Positions 8,692 to 19,454 of a stretch of 22,748 nucleotides of DNA are shown piece by piece. The number at the start of each line of letters is the position of its first letter. Positions within the stretch are counted from its first letter, which is position 1. The DNA is from Temnopleurus reevesii (taxonomy: Eukaryota > Echinodermata > Echinoidea > Temnopleuroida > Temnopleuridae). Below the pieces are notes generated by a model. The model was given only the letters and a program-made list of their open reading frames with translations, had not been told where the DNA came from and did not search any database. Made by a program: the position numbers and the translations under genes. The stretch covers positions 13,335-36,082 of the forward strand of contig BQKZ01005368.1 in NCBI GenBank assembly GCA_036244855.1. The letters run 5' to 3'.

Positions 8692-8763
8692 AGAAAAAAA
8701 GACAAAGAAATAAAAAAAAGTAAATAAAAAAAAAAAAAAATAAAAATAAAAAAAAAAAAAAAT
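8692..8763. repeat. A-rich simple sequence just inside intron 1
   Basis: AAATAAA/AAAAG runs begin 9 bases after the splice donor. They could be a retroposon tail, but no body was recognised. Confidence 0.7.
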
Positions 8764-8917
8764 ATTGGCAGCGTAATACTGTCACTGATGATGTGTGGAT
8801 AGTCGAGTGTGTTCGTGAATGATTTTATTTAGAGAGTATACATGTTTTTATTAGTTATGCCAGGCATTGTGAGTCGTCTTTTTTTTATTAACTTCATTTT
8901 CGATGGTGTGGTTCATT

Positions 8918-8935
8918 ATCCCACCGCTGCCACCT
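8918..8935 (-). other. tRNA-Leu-type primer-binding-site-like sequence
   Basis: The plus strand reads ATCCCACCGCTGCCACCT, which matches the 3' end of cytosolic tRNA-Leu plus CCA at 17 of 18 positions. Its complement is the expected LTR-retrotransposon primer-binding site on the minus strand. No LTR edge (TG) is evident next to it, so this is probably a relic. Confidence 0.45.
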
Positions 8936-9322
8936 GACTTAGCTAAGGCAAAATGAGGAAATACTCCGAATGACTTTGAGCCTTGAGGTGGTGATTTTAC
9001 CTTTATAAACTTTATGGCCAAATTGTCACCACCATTCTTTCGTGTTGCTATCTATGCGTAGATTTTGTGTACAAGTTAATGCGAGGGGCTATCTTTGCCA
9101 GCAATGACGAAACAGGCGGCAGTGAATGGAGAGGTGACAGATAAGAAGATAATGCCACCTTTATTAACTCATGGAAACAAGAGACCGAAAAGCAGTCAGC
9201 TAACTTCACACACATTTGTATTACAGTCAAACCTAGATTAGTCAAACAACCATACATTGGCGCAAATACTTCTTCTTTGTGTTCTCCGTCGCCCTTACCC
9301 TTTCTTTTCTTATTCTCCTCCT

Positions 9323-9625
9323 TATAATAATAATAATAATAATATATAGCATTTAAACACGCCATCTCTCTAGTCACCTATTCAGAGGCGCGAGACAAAT
9401 TATCTAATATTATTACCCGGCCATAGCATAGCTGCCAAGTAGGCACTTCTGCATTTAGAAGAATAAATTCCTGCCGGTACCCATTCACCTCACCTGGGTT
9501 GAGTGCAGCACACTATGGGTAAATTTCTTGCTGAAGGAAATTAACGCCCTGGGAGAGATTCGAACCACCGACCCTCTAGTTAAGAGGCGAGAGTCCGAAC
9601 CACTACACCACTTCACCACGACGCT
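9323..9625 (-). mobile_element. tRNA-derived SINE with (ATT)n tail
   Basis: On the minus strand a tRNA-like head carries an A-box-like GTGGTGTAGTGGTTCGGAC (near 9611-9593) and a canonical B box GGTTCGAATC (9566-9557). The head is followed by an unrelated body with GGGTACCGGCAGG (9481-9469) and ends in an (ATT)n microsatellite (9345-9323). This is the structure of an RNA polymerase III SINE mobilised by a LINE. It has a tRNA-Val-like anticodon loop (AAC in a 7-base loop) but a mismatched stem, so it is not a functional tRNA. Confidence 0.75.
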
Positions 9626-10085
9626 TCCATCCTCCTCCTTTTTCGTCAGTCTTTGTCTTCATCTTTGCTGTAGTAGTGATATTAGAGAGGAGCTCATTGT
9701 CATTCTCTTGAAAAAGGCCACCCCTCCATAGACTTGCGTTCATGAGTTTCATGAGTTTATATTCTTGATTAGAAAAGAGTGCTTTTGGAATCCTAACAAC
9801 CCTTTCTTTCTCTAACCCTAAAGTAGAAGCTTTGATTGCCATAAAATAAATTTCCATCAATTTTATAACTCTAAAAGTAAAGAATTGAAACTCATATTTT
9901 GTAACTGAATTGTAGGATTGTTTGAACTTTAGGGTGTACAGCTGTAATATTATTCAGATTCAAGTGATAACAGAAATCTTACAAAACAAAGAAATATACA
10001 GCAGTTATAACAAATTAAAACGTAAGAAATTGTAAAAAAAAAAAAAAAAAAAAAAAAATGAAATTTAAAGCTTCACTGTGGCATT

Positions 10086-10264
10086 AGGCCCCTGCACACC
10101 AGACATGGCATGGCAGTCATGACATAGCATTTATGGGGTATCCTGTTTGTTATTGACCAGTACGCTAATCTGCGCAAAGCATTTTCAACAATTGGCGATC
10201 ACAGAGGAGAGATCGAGTAAATGCCATGCGGTGATGACGTGCCACGTTTGGTGTGACTGGGCCT
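10086..10264. mobile_element. Palindromic MITE with long terminal inverted repeats
   Basis: The left arm (AGGCCCCTGCACACCAGAC... to GCATTTA, 10086-10133) and the right arm (TAAATGCCATGCGG... to GTGTGACTGGGCCT, 10217-10264) are imperfect inverse copies of about 48 bp around a short spacer. No coding capacity. A poly(A) tract lies just upstream (10033-10058). The target-site duplication is not clear. Confidence 0.65.
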
Positions 10265-10489
10265 TTGTTAGATATTGTTTGTCTCCCCTTTCAATACCTC
10301 CTTAATTGCTGATGTTATATCCCACCGCTGCCACTAGTTTAAGAATGAACCAAAAATATAACTAAGCTCTTTAATGTCTTTGTGCCATGATGTCTTGCTG
10401 AGTGTTGGTGTGACTGGGCCTTTGTTAGATGTTGTTTGCCTCGGCAATACTTCCCCATTTGCCGATGTTACATCCCACCGCTGCCACCA
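10251..10489 (-). repeat. Tandem duplication (about 155 bp) carrying primer-binding-site motifs
   Basis: Two units each begin with GTGTGACTGGGCCTTTGTTAG (10251, 10408) and end with ATCCCACCGCTGCCAC (10319, 10472). The second end, ATCCCACCGCTGCCACCA (10472-10489), matches the tRNA-Leu 3' end plus CCA at all 18 positions; the first has CTA instead of CCA. On the minus strand these are primer-binding sites followed by short leaders, so the structure looks like a duplicated 5' leader of an LTR element. Confidence 0.6.
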
Positions 10490-10491
10490 GT

Positions 10492-10770
10492 TGAAAGAAT
10501 TTAAAAATTGCAACTATATGTTGTTTAAACAATAAACACGTAAACTCTAACATCAACAATTATAGAGAAATTCTAGAGAAGACAGTAGACAAATAAAAGA
10601 AAACTGAAGGTGCTGACATCCGGAATCTATTTTCAGGGCCAGCTTGCCACTGACAAAATTCTAAGTACCAAAAATATTTGAATATCAATGCAAATTATTG
10701 CAAGTCAGCCAATCAACAGTAACAAAAAATGGGAGGAACCTTATTACAAAAGAACCAACAATAACCTACA
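10492..10770 (-). mobile_element. Candidate LTR (solo or 5') next to a tRNA-Leu primer-binding site
   Basis: On the minus strand the unit would start TGTAGGTTATTG (at 10770) and end TTCTTTCA (at 10492), followed by a 2-base spacer and the 18-base primer-binding site. The first six bases, TGTAGG, match the LTR at 18821-19454, as does the 2-base spacer. The right boundary is chosen by that resemblance and is not proven. No internal gag or pol coding and no second LTR were found. Confidence 0.4.
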
Positions 10771-10935
10771 TTTAGCTGGATAATGAAGCATGCTTATGTA
10801 ATGAGTAACTCAGGAAAACTTTGTTTTGCTAAAATTATAGTCCTAGTGATGAAATGGGGAGTGTGTTAATGGCTACGCCTTCGGAAATAATGAGCAAATG
10901 AATGAAGAGAATGACAATGATAATGTATTGAGAAA

Positions 10936-11046
10936 GGAGGGAGGGAGGGAGGGAGGGAGGGAGGGAGGGAATGAATGAATGAATGAATGAATGAATGAAT
11001 GAATGAATGAATGAATGAATGAATGAATGAATGAATGAATGAATGA
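10936..11046. repeat. Compound microsatellite (GGGA)n-(ATGA)n
   Basis: About eight GGGA units pass directly into about nineteen ATGA units. Reading frames across it encode only SFIH or PSLP-like low-complexity peptides. The length may vary between alleles. Confidence 0.95.
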
Positions 11047-11148
11047 GAGAGCACAAGACTGAGAAAGTGTGGAAAAGGATAGAAGAGATCAATGAATGGG
11101 GTGCGAATGACATACCTGATTAACTAACATATAATATAACCAACTATT

Positions 11149-11170
11149 AAAGGGGAACCAACCCCTGGAA
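11149..11170. repeat. Dispersed 22-mer, copy 1
   Basis: The 22-base word beginning AAGGGGAACCAACCCCTGG recurs exactly at 13128-13149. It holds a small palindrome (GGGG-AACCAA-CCCC). The sequences on both sides differ, so it behaves like the shared terminus of a repeat family. Confidence 0.6.
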
Positions 11171-11171
11171 T

Positions 11172-14100
11172 GATGACCATATGCCATCACCACAAATGTG
11201 ATCCAAAGTTGTCATTTCTTGTCTATTTACAAAAACAGTTTAACTGTTCAAATGATTGTTGAATGTCATTGAATATGCAACTTATATATTGTCCAATTTC
11301 ATTCAAACTTCTTTTGATACGTTAGTCTTTTTTTGCTTTAAGCAAGATCTTTCCAGATGCCATGGAGTCCTTCTTGTGCAATGTCCTATCATCAATGTTC
11401 AGCAGTAATGGGTCTGTTATTTTTATTTTAGATGTACAGGGTGTACATTATTTGGTTGTAATTGATAAACCCCCTCCCCACTTGATAAAAAAATACAACC
11501 CCAACCAAGCATTGCAATGACAGCTCAGGACATAATTTACAAAATGTAATAGTACAAATTATTTACATGCAAGTCAATTGAAAGAAAAATGATTACAAAA
11601 TGTAATAAGCACACCAGTGTGTGCCTTGTACATTAAGACAAAGCTTCTAGTATCAGTTTAAAGCTACATGTACATCCATGTATTGTGTCAGCTTTATCAA
11701 GATTTTTCAAGGCACAAATGTGCACATTAGAGTGTAGGTGATAGCTCAGTATCATGCAAACATCGTCTAATGTTACAGTTCTTGTTTGCTGACATGGCAA
11801 AAGGTCAGTGGTTCATGCAGATGCAGCCACCGAGACAGACTGTGTCAACAGACTCATTACAAGATACTGTGAAAATGTCAACTGCAAATCAACTGCAACT
11901 TTTGCAAATTGTAACGCGCATTTTCATTCGCGCATGGTACGCGTATTTAACAAGTCGCGCATGAAACATTGATACTGATTGGCATATTCCGATCAAGTGC
12001 AACTATTGAACAACACCCCAATAGTGTTTAAAGGTAAAAAAACTACATTTGCATACTTTACAATTATGCTGTATGTACAACTTGTTCTGTACCTCGGATA
12101 TACCAAAATAATAACTTCAATCAAATATTTTAGTCAATAGTAGTCTATGACATTTAATTCAAATAAACTATTGTCTGTCATCTTTCTCACAGTATCATGC
12201 CAACGGTATCGTGATACAGCTAGGGCATATTACCTCAATGCCACTCACACGCACAGCCCTGTTAGTGCATGTTTAGCGCGAACTTCAATACTCTGCCGCA
12301 TACACAGAGCATAAGCGGAATACACACCGAGAGAGAATCTCGCGCTCGGGTCAATAGACATTCAACGGCTGTTTTTAATTTTGAACGCATGGTCCATTAA
12401 TTCGAGGCCTCGAATAAAAGAATTATCATTGGAATAACTATAAATGCCCTTATCATGACCAATATTTGTGCTCAATTGATTGGTGATAAGTTCTAACATA
12501 AATTAGTACTCTTCAACATAAACACAACAATCTTGGAAAGTCAGATTTTAGGCTGAAAAAGAAGTACATGTATTCTACCTTTAATGCATTAGCCTTCAAT
12601 GTCCTGTAACCTGAATGTTTGGTATCACATTATTGTAGATCATTTTAATTTGTTTTAAGCAATCTCCACAATGCTTTTTCAAAAGCCCCAGAATTACATG
12701 CTATCTTTTATTACTTGTATGAAATGGTGAACCTTTCTGATGAAATTGTTTGTTTATACATGGACATTCTTTAAATTCTAACACGGTGCACTTCTCAATC
12801 AAAGTAGATCATTTAGCTTTACCTTGCAAGATCCATATTCTACATAATACAATGTGTGTTCAAAGCAAAATTATGGAATAAATAACTACTTAAGAATGTT
12901 TCAATGCAGTAGCTGATCAATAAACAATCATACCACTGTGAGCTGAACATTGCTTTCTAGCTTCCACTTGAAAGCAGAAATCCCAAAATTATGACTCATA
13001 CACGTACATGTAGTACAAGTTCCCTTGTTTGCATTTCATAATTCTGTGTTTGTGAAGCGCGGGAACACTGTTTACACATAATATTCATGACTGCCACCTG
13101 CATTCTTTCTCACATATGTTTGCTTTGAAGGGGAACCAACCCCTGGAATTATCGTTCTGTCAGTAGACAAAGAAAATGAAATGAGCACATTGAGAAAATT
13201 TTAACTAGCTTTGATAACCCGTTAAAAAGTTTTGAATTGTCAAAACTATCAATAATAGCATGATCTCTGCTGATCATGTACGTTGTAGGGATCTGTCGGG
13301 TTGACAACTTTGATATAATCTGTAATGCCATATTGGAGAACTTGCCGTTCGTTCTGTATTACAAATTTCATATTTTATTTCTTCTTTTCAGAAATGTCAA
13401 GGAAATTCTTTTCCTTGAGCATGATATTTCCTATGTCAATTCTGCATTCCTTTTGTAAAGAATAATGTGGAACCCTGATTCCAAACTTAGAAAATGATGC
13501 ATTTTTGAAAATGTCCTAATGAATTGTACGCTAGTATAATTATGTACATGTACATTCTAACTCAAGGATCTCAAGATCCGTTAGACATCCTTTAAGCAAT
13601 GAAATTCAAAACTTTTGAACTGGTTGTAAGAATTTACTCAAATTATTTTGTTCATCTGATGTTTCTTCATTCGCTGAGAGCATGATAATTATACAGGTGG
13701 GTTATCTTCACGCCTTGTGGTACTATACTTTCAGTAATTCTCTTAATTTTTTTCCTTTTTTTTTTTTATTCCTACACAAATGCGCTACTTTTATTTTGAT
13801 AAGTGATAAAGGCATTCTGCTTTAGTGTAACATTTACGCAGAGACAGTTACAACCCATTGCTTACATATTTGAGGTGTGATTTTAATACTCATTGAATCA
13901 TAGTAAAAAATCACTCAAGCAGCTTGTAATACAAAAAGTTGTACGAGGGTTGACCTACAGACCTGGATTTTTTTGACAAATGCACTCAACCTGACAGCAT
14001 TTTGTTTCATTCTATTATTGCACAAATATTTGTACTTCTTACTGCAACTGGCTATGCAATTATATGTTCTTTAGTCAAGGCAAAATCTTAAAGTGAAAAA

Positions 14101-15188
14101 TTTTGTGTTTTTTCACAAGATGTGTAGTAGGCTTAGAAAGAGGACAGTATGTGTACACAGCCCCCCACACCCCTCCACTCTCCCACTTTTCAAAATGTTC
14201 CGCTAGGCCTGAAAAGTGTCCAGTCAAAGTGATTCCAATTTGTAGCTGATGAGAACGATATATTTTGTTCCACACTCACAAAGGATCATAAGCTGGTAGA
14301 AATCTACTTTTCAGCAAGCTGGTGTGCTACTGTACATAAATCACTTGGAACGTAACAAACATGTTATTCACCATGATTATGAAGTGTTCCTGTCTTCCAA
14401 ATATGCAATGACTCAAGCCCTAAGCCTGAGGTCATAATCAAATGTGGTTTGGTGTCATTAACATTTTCAGCATAGATAAATTGGTGATGAGTCTGTAGAG
14501 ATGAGCTAACATGTGCTCCATGGGTATACATTTTTGTAAGATCACTTATTTAAGTCTACATACGTGTCTGTTGTTATATACGGTACAATATGAAATGATA
14601 TTCGGAATGAAAATGCAAAATCCTCATTGATGAATCTTATTTTGAATTACAAAGAGAGTATAATATAATAAATATTCCTACAGTTTTGATTTCATTTATA
14701 TTATAATTTCTGTTCAAATTATACATATTGAGGGAGCTGAATTTTATGTTGAGTCAGTATGCTATATGTGTATTGTAAAGAATAAGAGTAACTGCAACTC
14801 TATAGGCTGAATTTTGCCACCATGAATTACAGTGTAGCTCAAGTTTTTATTCATTGGAATGCCCACACATGACTTTGTATGAAAATCTTTTAACAAGTCG
14901 GCTAAACTGGTTTGAATTATTTAAAATTTCTGTATGTCGATTTGCCTTAAATTAAATAGAGTGTTAAAACAACAACGTTACACACATTACCATTAGAAAG
15001 TAGATTGCACTATATAATGCTATACACGTGGGAGCAGTGTGAGTACAAGGCAGACTGCGGAAATTGATTACGACTGATATGAGAGTATATTGGACTGATG
15101 GAGCTAATTCAGCCCAACAAGCAGGAAATAGAAAATAGTGGACGAGAAGGAAGTACATCCTATTCTTCTTGTAAATTGATCCTAAGTG
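11172..15188. other. Intronic stretch with no gene recognised
   Basis: AT-rich intron sequence with scattered ACATGTA words. A block at 11286-11320 (ATTGTCCAATTTCATTCAAACTT...) resembles 8023-8055 and may be another dispersed repeat. A moderately GC-rich patch at 12290-12420 contains several CG-rich words. No exon with splice sites and protein similarity was found. Confidence 0.5.
13128..13149. repeat. Dispersed 22-mer, copy 2
   Basis: Exact second copy of the 11149-11170 word, on the same strand, about 2 kb downstream. The following sequence is unrelated. Confidence 0.6.
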
Positions 15189-16055
15189 GTATTTTACTCC
15201 AATCTTTTTCCAGAATAATCTTGAATTCATGAAAATGTTTGCCTTTTGATGTTTTGGGCTTGTTGATATTCATTTACAAAAATGTGGAATAACTGTACAC
15301 ATTACAAATTGGTAAAAATGCAGGTATAGAGAGAGAGTCAATAATTATTTTATTGTTTCCTTTTTCTTCCAGTTCTCCTAGCTTCAATTTTACTCTTGTC
15401 TATCAAAAGGGTTTGATTTGTTTTGGGCATGTTGATATTCATTTACAAAAATGTGAACTAACTATACACATTACAAATTGGTAGAAATGCAGGTATAGAA
15501 GGAGAGTTAATATTTTATTGTTTCCTTTTTTTCTTCCTGGTTCTCCTACCTTCACTTTTACTTCTGTCAATCAAAAGGGTCTGATAATCTCCTGTAATAT
15601 ATTTGTTGCTGACAAATATTTTCAAATTGAAGGTTTGAAAAAGATGTGTGTGTAAAAATTGCAACTATACTTCATTTACAATACAAAACAGTAATAACAG
15701 TAATATTGCATGTTCTGTACAAATCTATTGTTAGAAATTATGATCTATACTCTCCTATTCTACCTATTTTGTACCATCATAGATTGAAATAAGGTGCTGT
15801 TTATGTATTTCAAAGGGGACGTTGCTACAAATTTGTAATTTATTGCAAGTTGCATTGTGTGCCAATCACAATCATTGTTTCATGCATATCTTGTAAAGAC
15901 TGGAGATCGAGCATGATTGAACATGTGCATCAATTTACAACTGATTTGCCATTGATTTGTAATTCATTGCAACTTTTTAGTATAAACACCCCAAAGAGTA
16001 ATACAAATTTAAAGCAGAACCAGTATACAGTATGCAGTATAGCATTTGACAGCAA
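15189..16055. repeat. Large direct repeat, copy A (truncated at an N)
   Basis: It matches 19455-20329 nearly base for base. The last roughly 450 bases are almost identical, while the first part shows more substitutions and small indels. It ends exactly at the ambiguous base 16056, after which the copies no longer match. It lacks the right arm of the foldback element that is complete in copy B. Confidence 0.9.
15252..15590. repeat. Internal tandem duplication, period 169, in copy A
   Basis: Two units, 15252-15420 and 15421-15590, each run TTTTGGGC...TTGATATTCATTTAC...GCAGGTATAGA...TTATTGTTTCCTTTTT...CAAAAGGG. The same arrangement exists in copy B (19518-19692 and 19693-19863, period 175), so the tandem is older than the large repeat. 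Confidence 0.85.
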
Positions 16056-16056
16056 N
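16056..16056. other. Single ambiguous base at a repeat boundary
   Basis: This is the only N in the window. It sits where copy A of the direct repeat stops matching copy B, inside the expected right inverted arm of a foldback element. It probably marks an assembly join. Confidence 0.8.
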
Positions 16057-17989
16057 ATATGAACATCAAAACTTATACAATCGAATACACCACTAGAAAT
16101 AACTCAACCAAAATTGCTTGCACAGTACATAAATCCTGAAAAGTGTATAAAAGCAAAGTTGTAATGATGCTGTATAGTGTAAACAATTTTGTTTTAAAAT
16201 AAAGGTTCGAGAAAAATCCTAATTGTTGAATAGCAATTTAGTTCTGTATATTACATTTATGTTTTTTGTCCACAAGAATTCACTTAGGTATTGAAATATT
16301 GCACAAATACAAGTGTTTAAATTGAAATTGTGGTATACAATTGTACAAAAATATATCTTTTGGATATTGCACTTACTTTTTTTTTTTTTTTAATTAGTAA
16401 TTGAAATTTCGGACATTCACAGAAATACACAAAATATTGGATCAACATTTTCTCTTTAGTTAAAAGATTTGGAACAAATTTGGAGCTTATCAGGCATGTA
16501 AGGAATGACACAAAATAACGAAATGTACCACCAAATTCAAACATTATACAAAGAAATTACTTTAGAAATCACAATTACAGAAGCAATTTTAAAACATTTA
16601 CTTTGAGAGCCAACCTGAAAATAATTACATATTCCTGTTTTTTTTTTTGTCGTTTCAAGAAATACACTTTGAAATATAGACCAAATCGTGCAATTCATAT
16701 CAAAAGGATCGGTAATCGGAATGATTTTATTAGAAGCCATAAAAACATTGCATATTGAAATATGTCTTTAAATTTTGTTGCGACTTTGAAACCGAATGAA
16801 TCATATAGGATATGAAAGAAATATCACATTCCAACTAAAGCGGTTATAATGAACAATTAAACAAAAAATGGGCTTGAATTTTAAATAGAAGAATGTCAAG
16901 TTTGCTGTGATTAAGAGTAAAAGAAATTCTTGTAATTAAATTGAGTTTGCACTAGATTAGAAAAAAAAATGAAGTTGGTAGTAAAAGTATTTGTCTTTTT
17001 GGTCAATAAAGAAAGTAAAGGATGTGTCGTAATATCCAATGATTCATTCGCTCCCAGCCTTAATAAGATGCTACACCAAATTAATATCCAATTATAAAAT
17101 TATTGTTCGTACAATTATTTTCCTAGCTCAAAATTCACAAAAAAAGTACAAACTTCTGAAATATACGCTAATTTTTAAAATTTGAGTTACCCAGACAATA
17201 AATGAAGAAAAAACTGATTGAAATACCTGGGAGTACAAACATCGAATTTACCATCTTTTACATATTTTTTTTTGGCAAGAATCACGATGCAAAATATAAC
17301 TGTTCATACATGATATATCGAATCACACAATTGACAAAACCTTTCAAAAATACATTAATGGATATAGTCTGTCTCATGTACCTTTAGAAAAGATTTATCA
17401 ACAATAAATGTTGGCATGTTTCCATTCAAATTTGAAATGAAACGATGTGTGATAATGCAAAATGATAAAACATTATCCTGATTATATCACTTTAATCCCT
17501 GTAGGAAACTTCATTATTTTTTTTTTTTTAACAGATACTTAAAAGTGAGACAAAATATTACCATTTACCTTTACAATCATGTTATAAAGCATTGCTCAAT
17601 CCAATTATCACTTTAATTTGGAGGTTCACTTTGGAGGTTTTATATATATATATTTTGCAATACACATCTACCAGATGGAATTCAGGGTGTCAACGAAACT
17701 TATTTTGATTTTAAAAGGAAATGAGCAAAAATATAATTTGGGAGAAATTGCGGAATGAAATGGTTCGGAAATGCGAGAATTGGATTGATGGATACAAATA
17801 AATTGATACAAATCTAAAGATCATAAAATATTATACTGAGTCCAAAAGGGTGGTTTTAAGAGTTCAGAAATAGATTTGGGGATATTGTAATTAAAAAAAC
17901 GTTCCAAGTTCACTTCGACATATTGTAATAATCGTTCTAGAATCGGGCTTTCAGAAAGTTGTGAACAGAAAGGGGAGGGAAATGTCTCT
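16057..17989. other. AT-rich intronic stretch, no gene recognised
   Basis: Short frames only, many crossing A/T runs (16377-16391, 17516-17530). No gag, pol or LTR sequence matching the LTR at 18821-19454 was seen, so the second LTR of that element is not here. Origin unknown. Confidence 0.5.
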
Positions 17990-18640
17990 GCATACCTGAC
18001 GACTTGGGAGTCAGCGTCATCCACTCGGCGAGGGTATCGGCTAGAGTAATAGGCGTGGCACGTCGACCATCGTCCACTCGAGAAACGATATCGCGGAGAA
18101 AAAGGCGAGAGGCTGGAAAGTGTGAAGTACGTAGAAACGAAGAAAGCGGGGCAGGGAAAGAAGACTGTCTCTGGTACGCGACGACTTCGGGAACAGCGTC
18201 ATCCACTCGACGAAGAGTTAAAAGGAGAGGCTGGAAAAGTGTGGCGTTTGGCGAAACAGCGGGGAAGAAAAGCAACATGAAGACGTTGAGCAAGCATCGT
18301 CCACTCGTAGAGGAGCACTAAAAGGCGAGAGGCTTAAAGGCATCATGCGGCTCGAAGTAAAGCTGTAGGTAGACGGATATACAGTGGCATCATCCACTAC
18401 ACGAAGATAGAAGCAGCTGGAACGTAGTATAAGGCGAGAGGTGTAGGCAGGCAGAAGTTCATCCACTCTGTAGAGCTATCGGAGAGTGCAAGGCTGACTC
18501 AGGCGGAACGTCGATCCTACTCACGGAGAGCAATAAAGGTGAAGATCCGAGCTGATACGTCAGGCACGCGGTCATCCACTCGCAGAGTATCGGCGAAGTC
18601 TGGCTGTAATTCACATCATCCAACTAGGAGAACCAGGGCA
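17990..18640 (-). repeat. GC-richer irregular tandem repeats, probable LTR-element leader
   Basis: The word CATCCACTCG or a close variant recurs at about 18018, 18071, 18200, 18298, 18391, 18460, 18573 and 18616, each often preceded by GCGT and followed by GCGA or GAAGA. GAGAGGCTGGAAA-GTGTG recurs at about 18106 and 18225. The unit GACTTSGGGA-CAGCGTCATCC recurs with a spacing of about 182. It lies downstream of a minus-strand LTR and primer-binding site, so it occupies the 5' leader of that element. In-frame RVDDA-like peptides come from the repeat and are not a recognised protein. Confidence 0.65.
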
Positions 18641-18806
18641 GAAACTTGGTGCGAGGCGAGCGACTGGCCATCACCATACAGGCAAGAATGGGCTGGGAAG
18701 ATGAGGTGACTGGAGGCCAGTTGATAACTCATATCAGGAACAAGATGAAGACGGGAACTTATAACAATGAAATGAAGGCAAGACGAGGCGTGTTAGAGTT
18801 CGAAAA

Positions 18807-18818
18807 CCGCTGCCACCA
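18807..18818 (-). other. tRNA-Leu primer-binding site
   Basis: The plus strand reads CCGCTGCCACCA; on the minus strand TGGTGGCAGCGG follows the LTR end after a 2-base spacer. It matches the last 12 bases of mature tRNA-Leu, and the match ends at AAAA. This is where reverse transcription of an LTR retrotransposon would start. Confidence 0.7.
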
Positions 18819-18820
18819 GT

Positions 18821-19454
18821 TGTAAGGCAGTAAAATAAACTAAGTATTGGAGAAGTAAACTGACGATGAAAAATAACTAAGTCGGAGAACTGAAGATTAC
18901 TGAAGAACGAAGTTAACTCAAGAGGAGACAAACAGAGGCGAACTGAACAAGATGAAGTCTGGTGGTATACTGAGGATTTATTCAGAGGGCTGACTCAGCC
19001 ACTCGATTAGAACATTCACATTACATATTAAAATATTCAAATCAAGTAAATAACAAAAGAGAAAGGAGACACACCCAACTAAAATGAACTAACCCAATTC
19101 AATAAAGTAACCAATAAGGGAGAGAGATGAGATGACAAAAGGGAGGAGGAGAATGACCATGACGGAATGTGAAGATGGTTGAACTAAGGGGTTGAACTAA
19201 AGAGTCAGGTGGAGGATGTAATGAATGAACACACCTGAATAGAGAAGGAATGGATAAGGATGCCAGAATGAAAAGAAAGGAATCCAGAATAGGTGGTGAA
19301 GTTGATACTTGAATATGACGAGAAGAATAGGGAAAATGCCAGACTGCTTGGCAACTGAAAAGGAATAAATAATACATCCAAATCATTTAAAATCTAGACA
19401 GTCAAAACCCAAACAAACAATAAAACTAAACCATGTCAAAGTAATGACCCTACA
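18821..19454 (-). mobile_element. LTR of a tRNA-Leu-primed retrotransposon (5' LTR, minus strand)
   Basis: On the minus strand the 634 bp unit starts TGTAGGGTCATTAC (19454) and ends CTGCCTTACA (18821), so TGTA...TACA ends frame it. It contains AATAAA (18982-18977) shortly after a GGCTGAGTCAGCC palindrome, as in LTR R regions. A primer-binding site follows at 18818-18807. No matching second LTR, gag or pol was found, so the element is incomplete or non-autonomous. Its outer edge abuts exactly the first base of direct-repeat copy B. Confidence 0.7.

Noticed and set aside
9545..9622. Functional tRNA gene on the minus strand
   Set aside because: A and B boxes are present, but the anticodon stem is mismatched, no clean acceptor stem is seen, and a SINE body with an ATT tail follows.
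10835..11113. Minus-strand frame encoding repeated SFIH peptides
   Set aside because: It is the translation of the (GGGA)n-(ATGA)n microsatellite; two frames give the same low-complexity product.
12290..12420. CpG island or internal promoter in intron 1
   Set aside because: Only a short patch of CG-rich words without length, composition or exon support.
17937..18466. Minus-strand coding frames with RVDDA-like repeats
   Set aside because: The peptides derive from the iterated CATCCACTCG word, change frame between units and match no gag or other family I recognise.
17990..18640. CRISPR-like array
   Set aside because: Spacing is irregular, words are short and imperfect, and the genome is eukaryotic.
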